From positions 1-22,614 of the forward strand of contig JANMQT010000016.1 of the NCBI GenBank assembly GCA_031370675.1: a stretch of 22,614 bases of DNA. The letters are read 5' to 3'. Shown here in pieces: positions 1 to 7,056 of the stretch; positions within the stretch are counted from its first letter, which is position 1; the number at the start of each line of letters is the position of its first letter. The notes below the pieces were generated by a model. It searched no databases and was not told the DNA's origin. It worked only from the letters and a program-made list of their open reading frames with translations. Source of the DNA: SZAS-18 sp031370675 (GTDB taxonomy: Bacteria > Verrucomicrobiota > Verrucomicrobiia > Chthoniobacterales > SZAS-18). Position numbers and translations under genes: made by a program.

Positions 1-839
1 TAGGGCCTCACGCCGGTCAGGATGGCTTCCGTCATCCGGAGGGCATCGCAATTCGCGCGGACGTCGTGCACGCGAAAGATGCGCGCACCGCGGGCGCGAA
101 GCAACGCCGTAAGCGCGACGGTGGGCCAAAGCCGGTCCGCGGCGTCGCCGCCGAGGAAGGATTTTCGGGAGACGCCGAGAAGCAAGGGACGGTCGGCGTG
201 GCCGGCAGCCAGCATGGAGACAGCCTGGAGCAATGCGAGGTTGTGCTCGCGCGATTTGCCGAATCCGATCCCGGGATCGAGCGCGATGCATTCAGGGTCA
301 ACGCCGGCCGCGACGGCGTGGCCGAGGCGCGCAGCGAGAAAGGCGCGCACCTCCGCGACGACGTCGACATAACGCGGATCGTGCTGCATGTCGGCCGGTG
401 TACCGCGCATGTGCATGAGGCAGATTCCGGCAGCGCGGGAGGCCGCGAGACCGGCCATCGCGGGATCGCCCCGCAGCGCGGTGACGTCATTGATGATGTC
501 GGCACCCGCGTCGAGGGCGGCCTCCGCGACCGATGCTTTCGACGTGTCGATGGAGATCAGGATCTCCCGCGCCTGCGCGCGCAACGCCCGGATGACCGGC
601 ACGACGCGTCGTTGTTCCTCCGCGGCCCCGATTGGCGACGCACCTGGTCGGGTCGATTCACCGCCGACGTCGATGATCTCCGCGCCGTCGCGCACCATCT
701 GCACCGCGTGGGTCACCGCCGTGTCCACGGCAGTGAAGTGTCCGCCGTCGGAAAAGGAATCGGGCGTGACGTTGAGGATGCCCATGACCGCGCCGCGCTG
801 CGCGAGGTCGATGGAGCGGCGGCAATTCTTCCACAGCAT
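1..839 (-). CDS. folP: Dihydropteroate synthase (3' end at window edge)
   Basis: Condenses p-aminobenzoate with 6-hydroxymethyl-dihydropterin diphosphate to give dihydropteroate in cytosolic folate synthesis. Translating the minus strand from the ATG at 839-837 gives the full set of family motifs in order: GILNVTPDSFSDGG near the N-terminus, IIDVGGESTRPGA, SIDT, INDVTAL, MHMRGTP, DPGIGFGKS, GVSRKSFLG and a terminal FRVHDV. About 279 codons are visible. That is the usual DHPS length, and the last two bases before the window edge (TA) could begin the stop codon, so little or nothing is missing. An in-frame TTG at 860-858 is an alternative start preceded by a G-run (five Gs, six bases before it); an in-frame stop lies further upstream near 909. 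The gene is divergent from the acylphosphatase gene, about 80 bp away. Identification is secure; the exact start is not. Confidence 0.95.
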   Translation of the reverse strand, partial: MLWKNCRRSIDLAQRGAVMGILNVTPDSFSDGGHFTAVDTAVTHAVQMVRDGAEIIDVGGESTRPGASPIGAAEEQRRVVPVIRALRAQAREILISIDTSKASVAEAALDAGADIINDVTALRGDPAMAGLAASRAAGICLMHMRGTPADMQHDPRYVDVVAEVRAFLAARLGHAVAAGVDPECIALDPGIGFGKSREHNLALLQAVSMLAAGHADRPLLLGVSRKSFLGGDAADRLWPTVALTALLRARGARIFRVHDVRANCDALRMTEAILTGVRP

Positions 840-921
840 GGTCGGGGGCGGGATCCTCAACGAAGCCCCCGCGGTCGCAAAGCCATTTTCGTAATCCGGC
901 GGAGTGCGCTAAACAGGGGGC

Positions 922-1194
922 GTGGTCTTTTACCAGGTATTCTACTCCGGACGCGTGCAGGGCGTGGGCTTTCGCTATTCAGTGAAACAAATAGCGTCGG
1001 GCTACGAGGTAGTCGGCTCGGTGCGAAATCTTCCCGATGGCCGGGTGGAACTTCGGGCCGGCGGCGAGCGGGGGGAAGTCGATGCATTCCTGGCGGCCAT
1101 CGAGTCGAGTCCCCTGCGGCACCATGTGCAGAACGTCGAGCGCCACGCGATTCCCGCCTTGGAGGAGCGGTTCGGCTTTGTGATTGAACGTTAA
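922..1194 (+). CDS. acyP: Acylphosphatase
   Basis: A small cytosolic enzyme that hydrolyses acyl phosphates such as 1,3-bisphosphoglycerate or carbamoyl phosphate. The 90-residue product has the standard single-domain length. It carries the phosphate-binding loop GRVQGVGFR at residues 10-18, with the catalytic Arg18, and the second signature VRNLPDGRVE, with the catalytic Asn36. The ferredoxin-like fold ends in FGFVIER, matching the usual family C-terminus. The start is GTG at 922. It is the only sensible start, because an in-frame TAA stands at 910-912. A run of five Gs lies only one base upstream of the GTG, too close to act as a normal Shine-Dalgarno, so initiation is probably weak or non-canonical. 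It is a stand-alone gene, divergent from folP and followed by about 158 bp without a gene. Confidence 0.93.
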   Translation: MVFYQVFYSGRVQGVGFRYSVKQIASGYEVVGSVRNLPDGRVELRAGGERGEVDAFLAAIESSPLRHHVQNVERHAIPALEERFGFVIER

Positions 1195-1352
1195 CGGGCG
1201 ATGGTGGGTCGATCGGCGGGGACCGACCCAAGGTCAACACCCCGCGGTCAAGCCTGAACGATCGAAAAAAAACTTCTGTCGCACCCGGAACAAAGAATTT
1301 ACAAAGGGCCAGCGCTCGGCATTTACTTCGGCGCAGCCCCTACGTCAGCCCC

Positions 1353-2075
1353 ATGCGCATCGCCCTATTCGGAGACATCCACGCCAATCTGGAAGCGCTG
1401 AATACAGTGCTGGATGATGCCGGGAAGCAGAATTGCACCCATTACGTCTGTATCGGAGACGTGGTCGGCTATAACGCCAATCCCCACGAGTGCGTGAAAA
1501 TCGTGCAGTCGCTGGAATGCCCGGTGGTGAAGGGCAACCATGACGAGCAGGCGGCAATCAATGATTCGCTCGAGGGCTTCAACCCGCTCGCCGAGGAAGC
1601 GCTCAACTGGACGCGCAATCATCTAACGCCGGATGACCGCAAGTGGCTCAACGATCTGAAAATGGTCCGGCAGGTGCGGGACTTCACCATCGTGCACGCC
1701 ACGCTGGATACGCCGCATCGCTGGGGTTACGTCTTCAACCAGCTCGACGCGGCGGCGAGCTTCACCTACCAGACAACGGGGGTTTGCTTCTTCGGCCACA
1801 CGCACGCGCCGCGCGCCTACATTCGCGACGGCGCCATCGTCAGCCTCGCGCTCGAAAAGATTACGTTCGAGATGGGCAAGAAATATTTCATCAATATCGG
1901 CTCGGTGGGCCAGCCGCGTGATGGCGACTGGCGCGCCGCCTACGTGGTGTATGACATTGAGAACAACAGCATCGAGCTGCGCCGCCTCGAGTACGATTTG
2001 GAAACGGCGCAGAAAAAGATTCTCGAAGCCGGGCTGCCGCGCCGGCTCGCCGATCGGCTGGCGATCGGAAAATAA
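1353..2075 (+). CDS. YfcE/MJ0936-like metallophosphoesterase
   Basis: A calcineurin-like phosphoesterase of the small bacterial/archaeal type, 240 residues and probably cytosolic. The dinuclear metal-site motifs are all present: GDIHAN at 7-12 (Asp8, His10), GDVVGY at 35-40 (Asp36), GNHD at 61-64, VHATL around His115 and GHTH at 148-151. The C-terminal segment with NIGSVGQPRDGD followed by AAYVVYD is typical of members annotated as predicted phosphodiesterases; their physiological substrate is generally unknown. The ATG at 1353 opens directly into the first beta strand (MRIALFGD), so this start is likely, although no Shine-Dalgarno is visible. The GT9 gene begins 47 bp downstream on the same strand and may be co-transcribed. 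I cannot name the substrate. Confidence 0.88.
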   Translation: MRIALFGDIHANLEALNTVLDDAGKQNCTHYVCIGDVVGYNANPHECVKIVQSLECPVVKGNHDEQAAINDSLEGFNPLAEEALNWTRNHLTPDDRKWLNDLKMVRQVRDFTIVHATLDTPHRWGYVFNQLDAAASFTYQTTGVCFFGHTHAPRAYIRDGAIVSLALEKITFEMGKKYFINIGSVGQPRDGDWRAAYVVYDIENNSIELRRLEYDLETAQKKILEAGLPRRLADRLAIGK

Positions 2076-2109
2076 CGTTCCGACCGAAGCTGGTTCGCGG
2101 CTTTCGGCC

Positions 2110-2116
2110 GGGGAGG
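2110..2116 (+). promoter_or_regulatory. Strong Shine-Dalgarno for the GT9 gene
   Basis: GGGGAGG ends six bases before the GTG at 2123. It fixes that GTG as the start rather than the in-frame ATG at 2135. It is one of only a few clear Shine-Dalgarno sequences in the window. Confidence 0.7.
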
Positions 2117-2122
2117 TACGAC

Positions 2123-3121
2123 GTGAGCGAGCGCATGCGCGATCGAATCCTCATCCTCAAGCCCAGTTCGCTGGGCGATATCGTCCAGACGCTGCCGGCG
2201 CTCGCGGCCATCCGTCGCAGCCGGCCGCAGGCGCACCTCTCCTGGGTGGTGAATGCGGAATGGGCGCCCCTGCTTGAGGGCATCCCGCTGCTTGATGAAA
2301 TTCGGATTTTTCCGCGCCAGCAATTCCGCGGACTGGGCGGCGGGCTGGCGTTTGCGCGCTGGCTGTTTCGCGAGCCGCGCCAATGGAAAATCGACACGGT
2401 CCTGGATTTCCAGGGACTCCTGCGCAGCGGCCTGATCGCCCGGGCGACCGGCGCCGCGCAGGTCTGCGGGCTCGACGACTCCCGTGAGGGCGCGCGGATG
2501 TTTCACCAGGAAATCCTGCCTACGACCGCAGGGATGCACTCGGTCGAACGCTATCTGCGTCTGGCGAGCGCGGTCGGGGAGGGCGACAGTCCGGTGGAGT
2601 TTCCGCTTGGGCCCGGCGCCGCGATTCCGAACTTCATACCGGCCGCCGGTTCCTTTCTGGTGTTGCATCCGTTCTCGCGCGGGGAGGGCAAGTCACTTGC
2701 CGCGGCTGACGTCGGCATCTTCTGCCGTGCCGTGCACCCGCGGCCCGTGGTGATCGTCGGTCGAGGCATTGTGCCGGGCGCGCGCTGGCCGGAAAACGCG
2801 ATCGATCTCCTCGACGCGACTTCAATCCCGCAACTGATCTGGCTGCTGCGTCGCGCCGGCGCGTCGGTGAGTGTGGACAGTGGACCGATGCATCTGGCGG
2901 CGGCGACGGGCCGGCCACTGATTGGTCTTCACGCGTGGACCGATCCGCGCAAGGTCGGGCCGTATCGCGCGGATGCGCTCATCTGGAAAGGCGCCAGCTT
3001 TTGCCGCTTCGACGAGCTGGCTGCGCAGCCACCCGGATTCTTCGCCAAGCAGGAGCTGCCGTGCCCCGACGACCTGGCCCGGATCGCCGGGCGTGCGGTG
3101 GAGCTGATGGATTCGAGGTAG
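2123..3121 (+). CDS. GT9 (ADP-heptose:LPS heptosyltransferase-like) glycosyltransferase
   Basis: A 332-residue member of glycosyltransferase family 9 (WaaC/WaaF/WaaQ group), which adds heptose-type sugars to the lipopolysaccharide inner core at the cytoplasmic face of the inner membrane. The N-terminal signature ILILKPSSLGDIVQTLPAL (residues 9-27) carries the family's SxLGD acceptor-side motif. VLDFQGLLRSGL follows in the first Rossmann-like domain. LHPFSRGEGKSL opens the second domain, and the donor-site motif SVDSGPMHLAAA (250-261; Asp252, His257) is intact. Length fits WaaC. The GTG start has a strong Shine-Dalgarno. The gene follows the phosphoesterase gene by 47 bp and is convergent with the Maf-RidA gene. 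Family assignment is firm. Whether the donor is ADP-heptose and which core position is modified cannot be read from the sequence. Confidence 0.88.
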   Translation: MSERMRDRILILKPSSLGDIVQTLPALAAIRRSRPQAHLSWVVNAEWAPLLEGIPLLDEIRIFPRQQFRGLGGGLAFARWLFREPRQWKIDTVLDFQGLLRSGLIARATGAAQVCGLDDSREGARMFHQEILPTTAGMHSVERYLRLASAVGEGDSPVEFPLGPGAAIPNFIPAAGSFLVLHPFSRGEGKSLAAADVGIFCRAVHPRPVVIVGRGIVPGARWPENAIDLLDATSIPQLIWLLRRAGASVSVDSGPMHLAAATGRPLIGLHAWTDPRKVGPYRADALIWKGASFCRFDELAAQPPGFFAKQELPCPDDLARIAGRAVELMDSR

Positions 3122-3166
3122 CAACGGTCGTTTCGCGGAAACATCCGATCCCCCTTTGCCCGGCCC

Positions 3167-4189
3167 CTATGCTTCGTGCCGGGCATGGTCGTCGCTGACA
3201 ATCGCCTCGGCTTCAATCTCCACCAGCAGGCCCGGCTCAATCAGCCGGCTGACCTCAACCATGGTCGCAGCCGGACGCACGTCGCCGAAGAACTCGCCGT
3301 GCACGCGCCCGATTGCCTCCCACTGCGAAATATCGGTGACGAACATGCGCGTGCGAACCACGTCGCGCAGCGAGGCACCGGCCTGCTCGAGCGCGCACCC
3401 GATCTTTGCGAAAATGAAACGCGTTTGCCCGGCGGCGTCGCCCGGCGCGATCACGCCGCCGTCGGTGTCCGAGGCGGTGGTACCGGCGACATGAACGGTG
3501 CGGCCGACGCGCACGGCTCGCGAATATCCGACGGTGGATTCCCAGGGCGAACCGCTGCCGACGTGGCGCCGGCGATGCGTGGAAATTCCGTGACGGGCCA
3601 GCGCGGTGGTCAGCGCTTCCATGGGCAGCCCCATCACGTTGGTCCAGCTGCCCGCGACCGCGGCGATGATGCGATCACCCTGTTCCTGCGCGGCGTAGCC
3701 CCCCGCCTTGTCGAGTGGATCAATGAGCGCGAGATAGGCGTCGATCGCTGGTGCATCGAGGCGGCGAAAGGTGACGTCGGTCGAGACGGCAAACAACTCG
3801 CACGCGCGGCCCCGGATGAGCGCGACTCCGGTCAGGACCGAATGTGTGCGGCCCTGCAAACGCTGGAGCATTGACCGGGCCTCGCGCCGATGGCGCGGCT
3901 TGCCGAAGATGCGCCCGTCGAGGGCCACCAGCGTGTCGGCACCCAGGATGATTTCGGACGGCGAATGACCGCGAAACTGGGCGGCGGCGCGTGCCTTCCG
4001 CAGCGCGTTGAGCAGGGAAAGTTCGGACGCAGAAAGCTGATTGCTTTCGATTTCATCCGCCCCGGGTGAACCGGCCAGGGCGAAGGCAAAGCCGGCGCGG
4101 TGCAGGAGATCGCGGCGACGGGGGGAAGCGGACGCCAGCACGAGGCGCGGCGTGGTTGCCGCATCGTTCAGGACGGCCACGGGTGGCAT
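3167..4189 (-). CDS. Maf nucleotide pyrophosphatase fused to a RidA/YjgF-like domain
   Basis: A single 340-codon frame encodes two families. Residues 13 to about 200 are a Maf/HAM1-like non-canonical NTP pyrophosphatase. Its motifs are SASPRRRDLL (20-29), GADTLVALDGRIFGKP (83-98, with the acidic Asp85), DKAGGYAAQ (160-168) and a final GSWTNVMGLP. Residues 207 to about 332 are a YjgF/RidA-type domain with SGSPWE, VGYSRAVRVG, VAGTTASD, VVRTRMFVTDI and LLVEIEAEA. No ATG, GTG or TTG occurs in frame in the linker (about residues 191-220), so this is one protein, not two overlapping genes. By eye, the arginine that RidA uses for imine deamination (E. coli Arg105) aligns with Ala308, so deaminase activity is doubtful. 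The gene starts 12 bp after the FHA kinase stop codon and is probably co-transcribed with it. The Maf half probably cleaves dTTP/UTP-like nucleotides, but this is uncertain. Confidence 0.9.
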   Translation of the reverse strand: MPPVAVLNDAATTPRLVLASASPRRRDLLHRAGFAFALAGSPGADEIESNQLSASELSLLNALRKARAAAQFRGHSPSEIILGADTLVALDGRIFGKPRHRREARSMLQRLQGRTHSVLTGVALIRGRACELFAVSTDVTFRRLDAPAIDAYLALIDPLDKAGGYAAQEQGDRIIAAVAGSWTNVMGLPMEALTTALARHGISTHRRRHVGSGSPWESTVGYSRAVRVGRTVHVAGTTASDTDGGVIAPGDAAGQTRFIFAKIGCALEQAGASLRDVVRTRMFVTDISQWEAIGRVHGEFFGDVRPAATMVEVSRLIEPGLLVEIEAEAIVSDDHARHEA

Positions 4190-4201
4190 GACAGCCGAAG
4201 C

Positions 4202-6922
4202 TTACTCCACGTCGACGACAAAATCGACCACGCCGAGCCGGAGCTTTTGACCCGAGACGAGGGGCGCGATTTCATTGCCGCCGAGCATGATTCCGTCGAG
4301 CATCACGGCGCCGTTGCCATCGAGGTTCTCGAGCCAAAACTGACCCAGATAATGATGGATATAGCCTTGGACTGGGCGCAGACCCTCGACCGCCGGGGCG
4401 GAGAGTGCGAGCGAGGCATCACTGCCAAACGCGATGGCAGAAAGGAGCCAGACGGCCCGGCGAATCGTGGCCGCGCACCGCGGCTGGAAGGTCATCCCTC
4501 CCAGCGCGGTCGGGTCGAGCGTCACCGATCCCGGTGAACTGCCGGACTTCCCGGTCGCTGCGCCGGTCCACTGCGGAAGATTGTCGATCTGCGGGCGGCC
4601 CGATGGTGATCCCGGCAGGAGGTGGAAGTCGATGACGTACCGCGTGTCCAGCGCGAGGACACCGGTTTCCGGCAGCGGTTCGCCGGTGGCGGTGCTGCGG
4701 GGCAATCGCCGTTCGTCCAGTTCGGTGCCGTTGGAATTCTCGCTGTCGATCGCCATGAGGCGTCCACCGCGCCGGCGGAGGTAGCAGTGGACCTTGCTGA
4801 GGCGGCGCGTGAGTTCATCGTTCTCGGAGTTCCGTGGCATGAACCACGTGACCAGGTCCGCTTCCACGGGCGAGCGGCCGATGCGAAATTCATCGCGCGC
4901 GACGAGGCGGGTGGAAAGCATGGTCGTGCCGTCGGGCAACGGGCCCGGCGCCAGGGTCAGCACGAGTCCGCCCTGGGCCCGCGAGAGCAGGCGCCCGGGA
5001 ATCTTCAACGATTGCACGCGCTGCAGCGGCAGCGCCGCGGATCGACTCACGAACGTCTGCGTGCGCAGACCGCGCACAAAATCCACGGCGGACTCAAACG
5101 GCCCGTGGTCGGGGTCGTCGCCGCGCGCGCGGGTCAACGCGTGGTTGCCCTCCTCGCCCAACACTGCGATCGGCGCGAGGTGACCAGTTTCACGCGGGCG
5201 CGGACGACCGAGCATTTCGTGAATGAGGGACACGAGCTGGCGCTGGTACCCGCGGTTGAGCTCGTCCGGATCGCCGGTGCCGTGATCGGTAATGGTCCGC
5301 GTGGCCTGTGACACCATGGTCACATCGAACGCCTGGTCGGATGGACCGGGTGGCAGGTGCTGGATGCCGAAGATGCCGACCTTCACGGCGGGCACCAGCG
5401 CCGGATTGAAGGGCGCGGCGGCGTCGACCCCCGGCAGCGCGACGCCGAGGGGCGTAAGTTCGAGGCCCGCCAGCCCAATCGATGCAGCGTGGTCGGCCGC
5501 GGCAGCCACGGGTTCCAGCAGATGCAGGAGTTCCGGGCGGCCGAAGTGCCCGCGGGCGCGGAGTCGATCGGAAAACGTGGCGCCGCCGCTCCATTCAATC
5601 ACCACCAGCGTGCCGCCGTTCCACGGCTCGAGCGACAGGATATTCAGGAGGTGCGGGTGCGGTTTCTCCTTGGCGCGTTCGAGACATTCGAGGAGGTTTT
5701 TGCGCGCCCCGCTCTCACCCGGACCCGGCGGCTCGAGATAGCGCAAGGCGACCATGTGGCCGCTCGCCATATCCTCCGCGAGGAAGGTCGGCTCGGGCGG
5801 CTGGGCGGTCAGCCGGTGACCGATCTTGTAACGGCGCGCGACGAGTGCGCCCGTCTCGGGCGGCGGGCCATCGCGCGGAGCGATAGGGGCGGCAGCCGAC
5901 GCGACCGCAGCCGGGGGGGCGGAGGCCTTGAGATCAAGCCGCTTGGCCGCGGCACCGACGGGTTTGGTTTCGCGCGGCGCGATCGCGACGGTCGGTTCGG
6001 GCGGGATTTCAAATTTGGCCTCGAGCTCCGACGCGAGCCCGAGATTGGCCAGGCGGCTGGCCCCGGCATCGCTCGGGATCGAGCGCAGGCAAACTTCGAT
6101 CATGCCGCGCAGGTCCACCGGATCGCGCGGCCGCTGCTCGCGATCCTTAGCGAGCATCTTGTGCATGAGTGCAGTCAACACCGCGGGCTGCGTGTCGAGC
6201 AGTTCCCACGGTGGCGGGCGATCCATCTGTTGCGCCATCACCTGCGGCACGGTGCCCGTGTACATGACACGGCCGGTCAGGGCGTACCACATCGTGGCGC
6301 CGAGCGAATAAATGTCGGAACGTGTATCGAGAGGCTTCTCCTCGATCTGCTCGGGGCTGGCGTAATCAGGCGTGCCCACAAATCCCATCGTGAGCGCACG
6401 GCTGCCCTCATCCAAGTCGCCGTTGGACTTGGCGAGGCCGAAGTCAATCAGCTTGACGAGCAACTCGCCGTCCTGGCGCGCGAGCATGATGTTGGCGGGC
6501 TTGAGGTCCCGGTGAACCAGTTTCTCGCGCTGCGCGGCCGCGAGGGCGCGGCTGGCCTGCAGCGCAATCTCGAGAATGTCGCGCGCGGAGATCGGACCTT
6601 CTCGTTTGACGAGGCTCTGCAACGTCTCTCCCTCAACAAACTCCATCGAGTAGAAATAACAGTTCCCGTCCTGCCCGAGGTGGTAGACGCTGGCCACGTT
6701 CGGATGGCGCAACCGCGCCGCCGCGCGGGCCTCGCGCAGGAAGCGTTCGCGGGCCATGCGGCTATGCAGGAACTGGCCATTGATGACCTTGAGGCAGACC
6801 TCACTGCGCAGATTCGTGTCGAACGCCTTGTAGGTGATGCCCATTGCGCCCCGGCCCAGTTCGAACGGTTTGCCGTCCGGGTGGACGACAACTTCATAGT
6901 GCTGGTAGCGAAGGGTGGCCAT
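4202..6922 (-). CDS. Ser/Thr protein kinase with pseudokinase-like and two FHA-type domains
   Basis: A 906-residue protein from the ATG at 6922. A longer frame opens at 6979, but the kinase fold begins right after MATLRYQHYEVV. Residues 8 to about 280 are an active Hanks-type kinase: GRGAMG loop (23-28), ATP-anchoring Lys45, HRDLKPAN (137-144), DFG (160-162) and SPEQ (189-192). A Pro/Ala-rich linker follows. Residues 361 to about 630 look like a second kinase fold without catalytic residues: VALR in place of VAIK, GLELTPLG where HRDLKPAN should be, and IFG for DFG. Next comes an FHA domain (RIGRS at 680-684, SKVH at 709-712, NSNGT at 729-733), then a degenerate FHA-like domain (about 831-905; GSD, YIHHYLGQFW, DGNGAVMLDG). 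I see no membrane segment, so it is probably a cytoplasmic phospho-signalling protein that binds phosphothreonine targets. It is divergent from the second kinase and upstream of Maf-RidA. Confidence 0.9.
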   Translation of the reverse strand: MATLRYQHYEVVVHPDGKPFELGRGAMGITYKAFDTNLRSEVCLKVINGQFLHSRMARERFLREARAAARLRHPNVASVYHLGQDGNCYFYSMEFVEGETLQSLVKREGPISARDILEIALQASRALAAAQREKLVHRDLKPANIMLARQDGELLVKLIDFGLAKSNGDLDEGSRALTMGFVGTPDYASPEQIEEKPLDTRSDIYSLGATMWYALTGRVMYTGTVPQVMAQQMDRPPPWELLDTQPAVLTALMHKMLAKDREQRPRDPVDLRGMIEVCLRSIPSDAGASRLANLGLASELEAKFEIPPEPTVAIAPRETKPVGAAAKRLDLKASAPPAAVASAAAPIAPRDGPPPETGALVARRYKIGHRLTAQPPEPTFLAEDMASGHMVALRYLEPPGPGESGARKNLLECLERAKEKPHPHLLNILSLEPWNGGTLVVIEWSGGATFSDRLRARGHFGRPELLHLLEPVAAAADHAASIGLAGLELTPLGVALPGVDAAAPFNPALVPAVKVGIFGIQHLPPGPSDQAFDVTMVSQATRTITDHGTGDPDELNRGYQRQLVSLIHEMLGRPRPRETGHLAPIAVLGEEGNHALTRARGDDPDHGPFESAVDFVRGLRTQTFVSRSAALPLQRVQSLKIPGRLLSRAQGGLVLTLAPGPLPDGTTMLSTRLVARDEFRIGRSPVEADLVTWFMPRNSENDELTRRLSKVHCYLRRRGGRLMAIDSENSNGTELDERRLPRSTATGEPLPETGVLALDTRYVIDFHLLPGSPSGRPQIDNLPQWTGAATGKSGSSPGSVTLDPTALGGMTFQPRCAATIRRAVWLLSAIAFGSDASLALSAPAVEGLRPVQGYIHHYLGQFWLENLDGNGAVMLDGIMLGGNEIAPLVSGQKLRLGVVDFVVDVE

Positions 6923-7056
6923 GGATGCTCGGGTCCGAGAGATGCGTTTAACAGTCGTGGCGGGTGACCGCAAAGACAAATACGACCGGAAGACTTCGCG
7001 CGGTGCGCCGTAGAAATCGTTGGACGCAAGAAAGAGTTCGACTCAATCTCAGCGGA
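6923..7056. promoter_or_regulatory. Divergent intergenic region between the two kinase genes
   Basis: With the preferred starts (6922 minus, 7057 plus), 134 bp separate the divergent kinases. Promoters for both must lie here or inside the neighbouring 5' ends. I see no convincing -35/-10 pair and no clear operator palindrome, so only its position supports the regulatory role. Longer open frames from each kinase (to 6979 and 6964) overlap in this region, so one start could lie further upstream. Confidence 0.4.

Noticed and set aside
66..1187. A 373-codon plus-strand frame over folP and acyP
   Set aside because: It is antisense to well-conserved folP motifs, crosses acyP in another frame and shows no family resemblance. 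It is a shadow caused by high GC content.
1205..1230. TGGGTCG/CGACCCA hairpin after acyP
   Set aside because: It is a perfect 7-bp inverted repeat, but no T-run follows and the loop is 12 bases. I would not call it a terminator.
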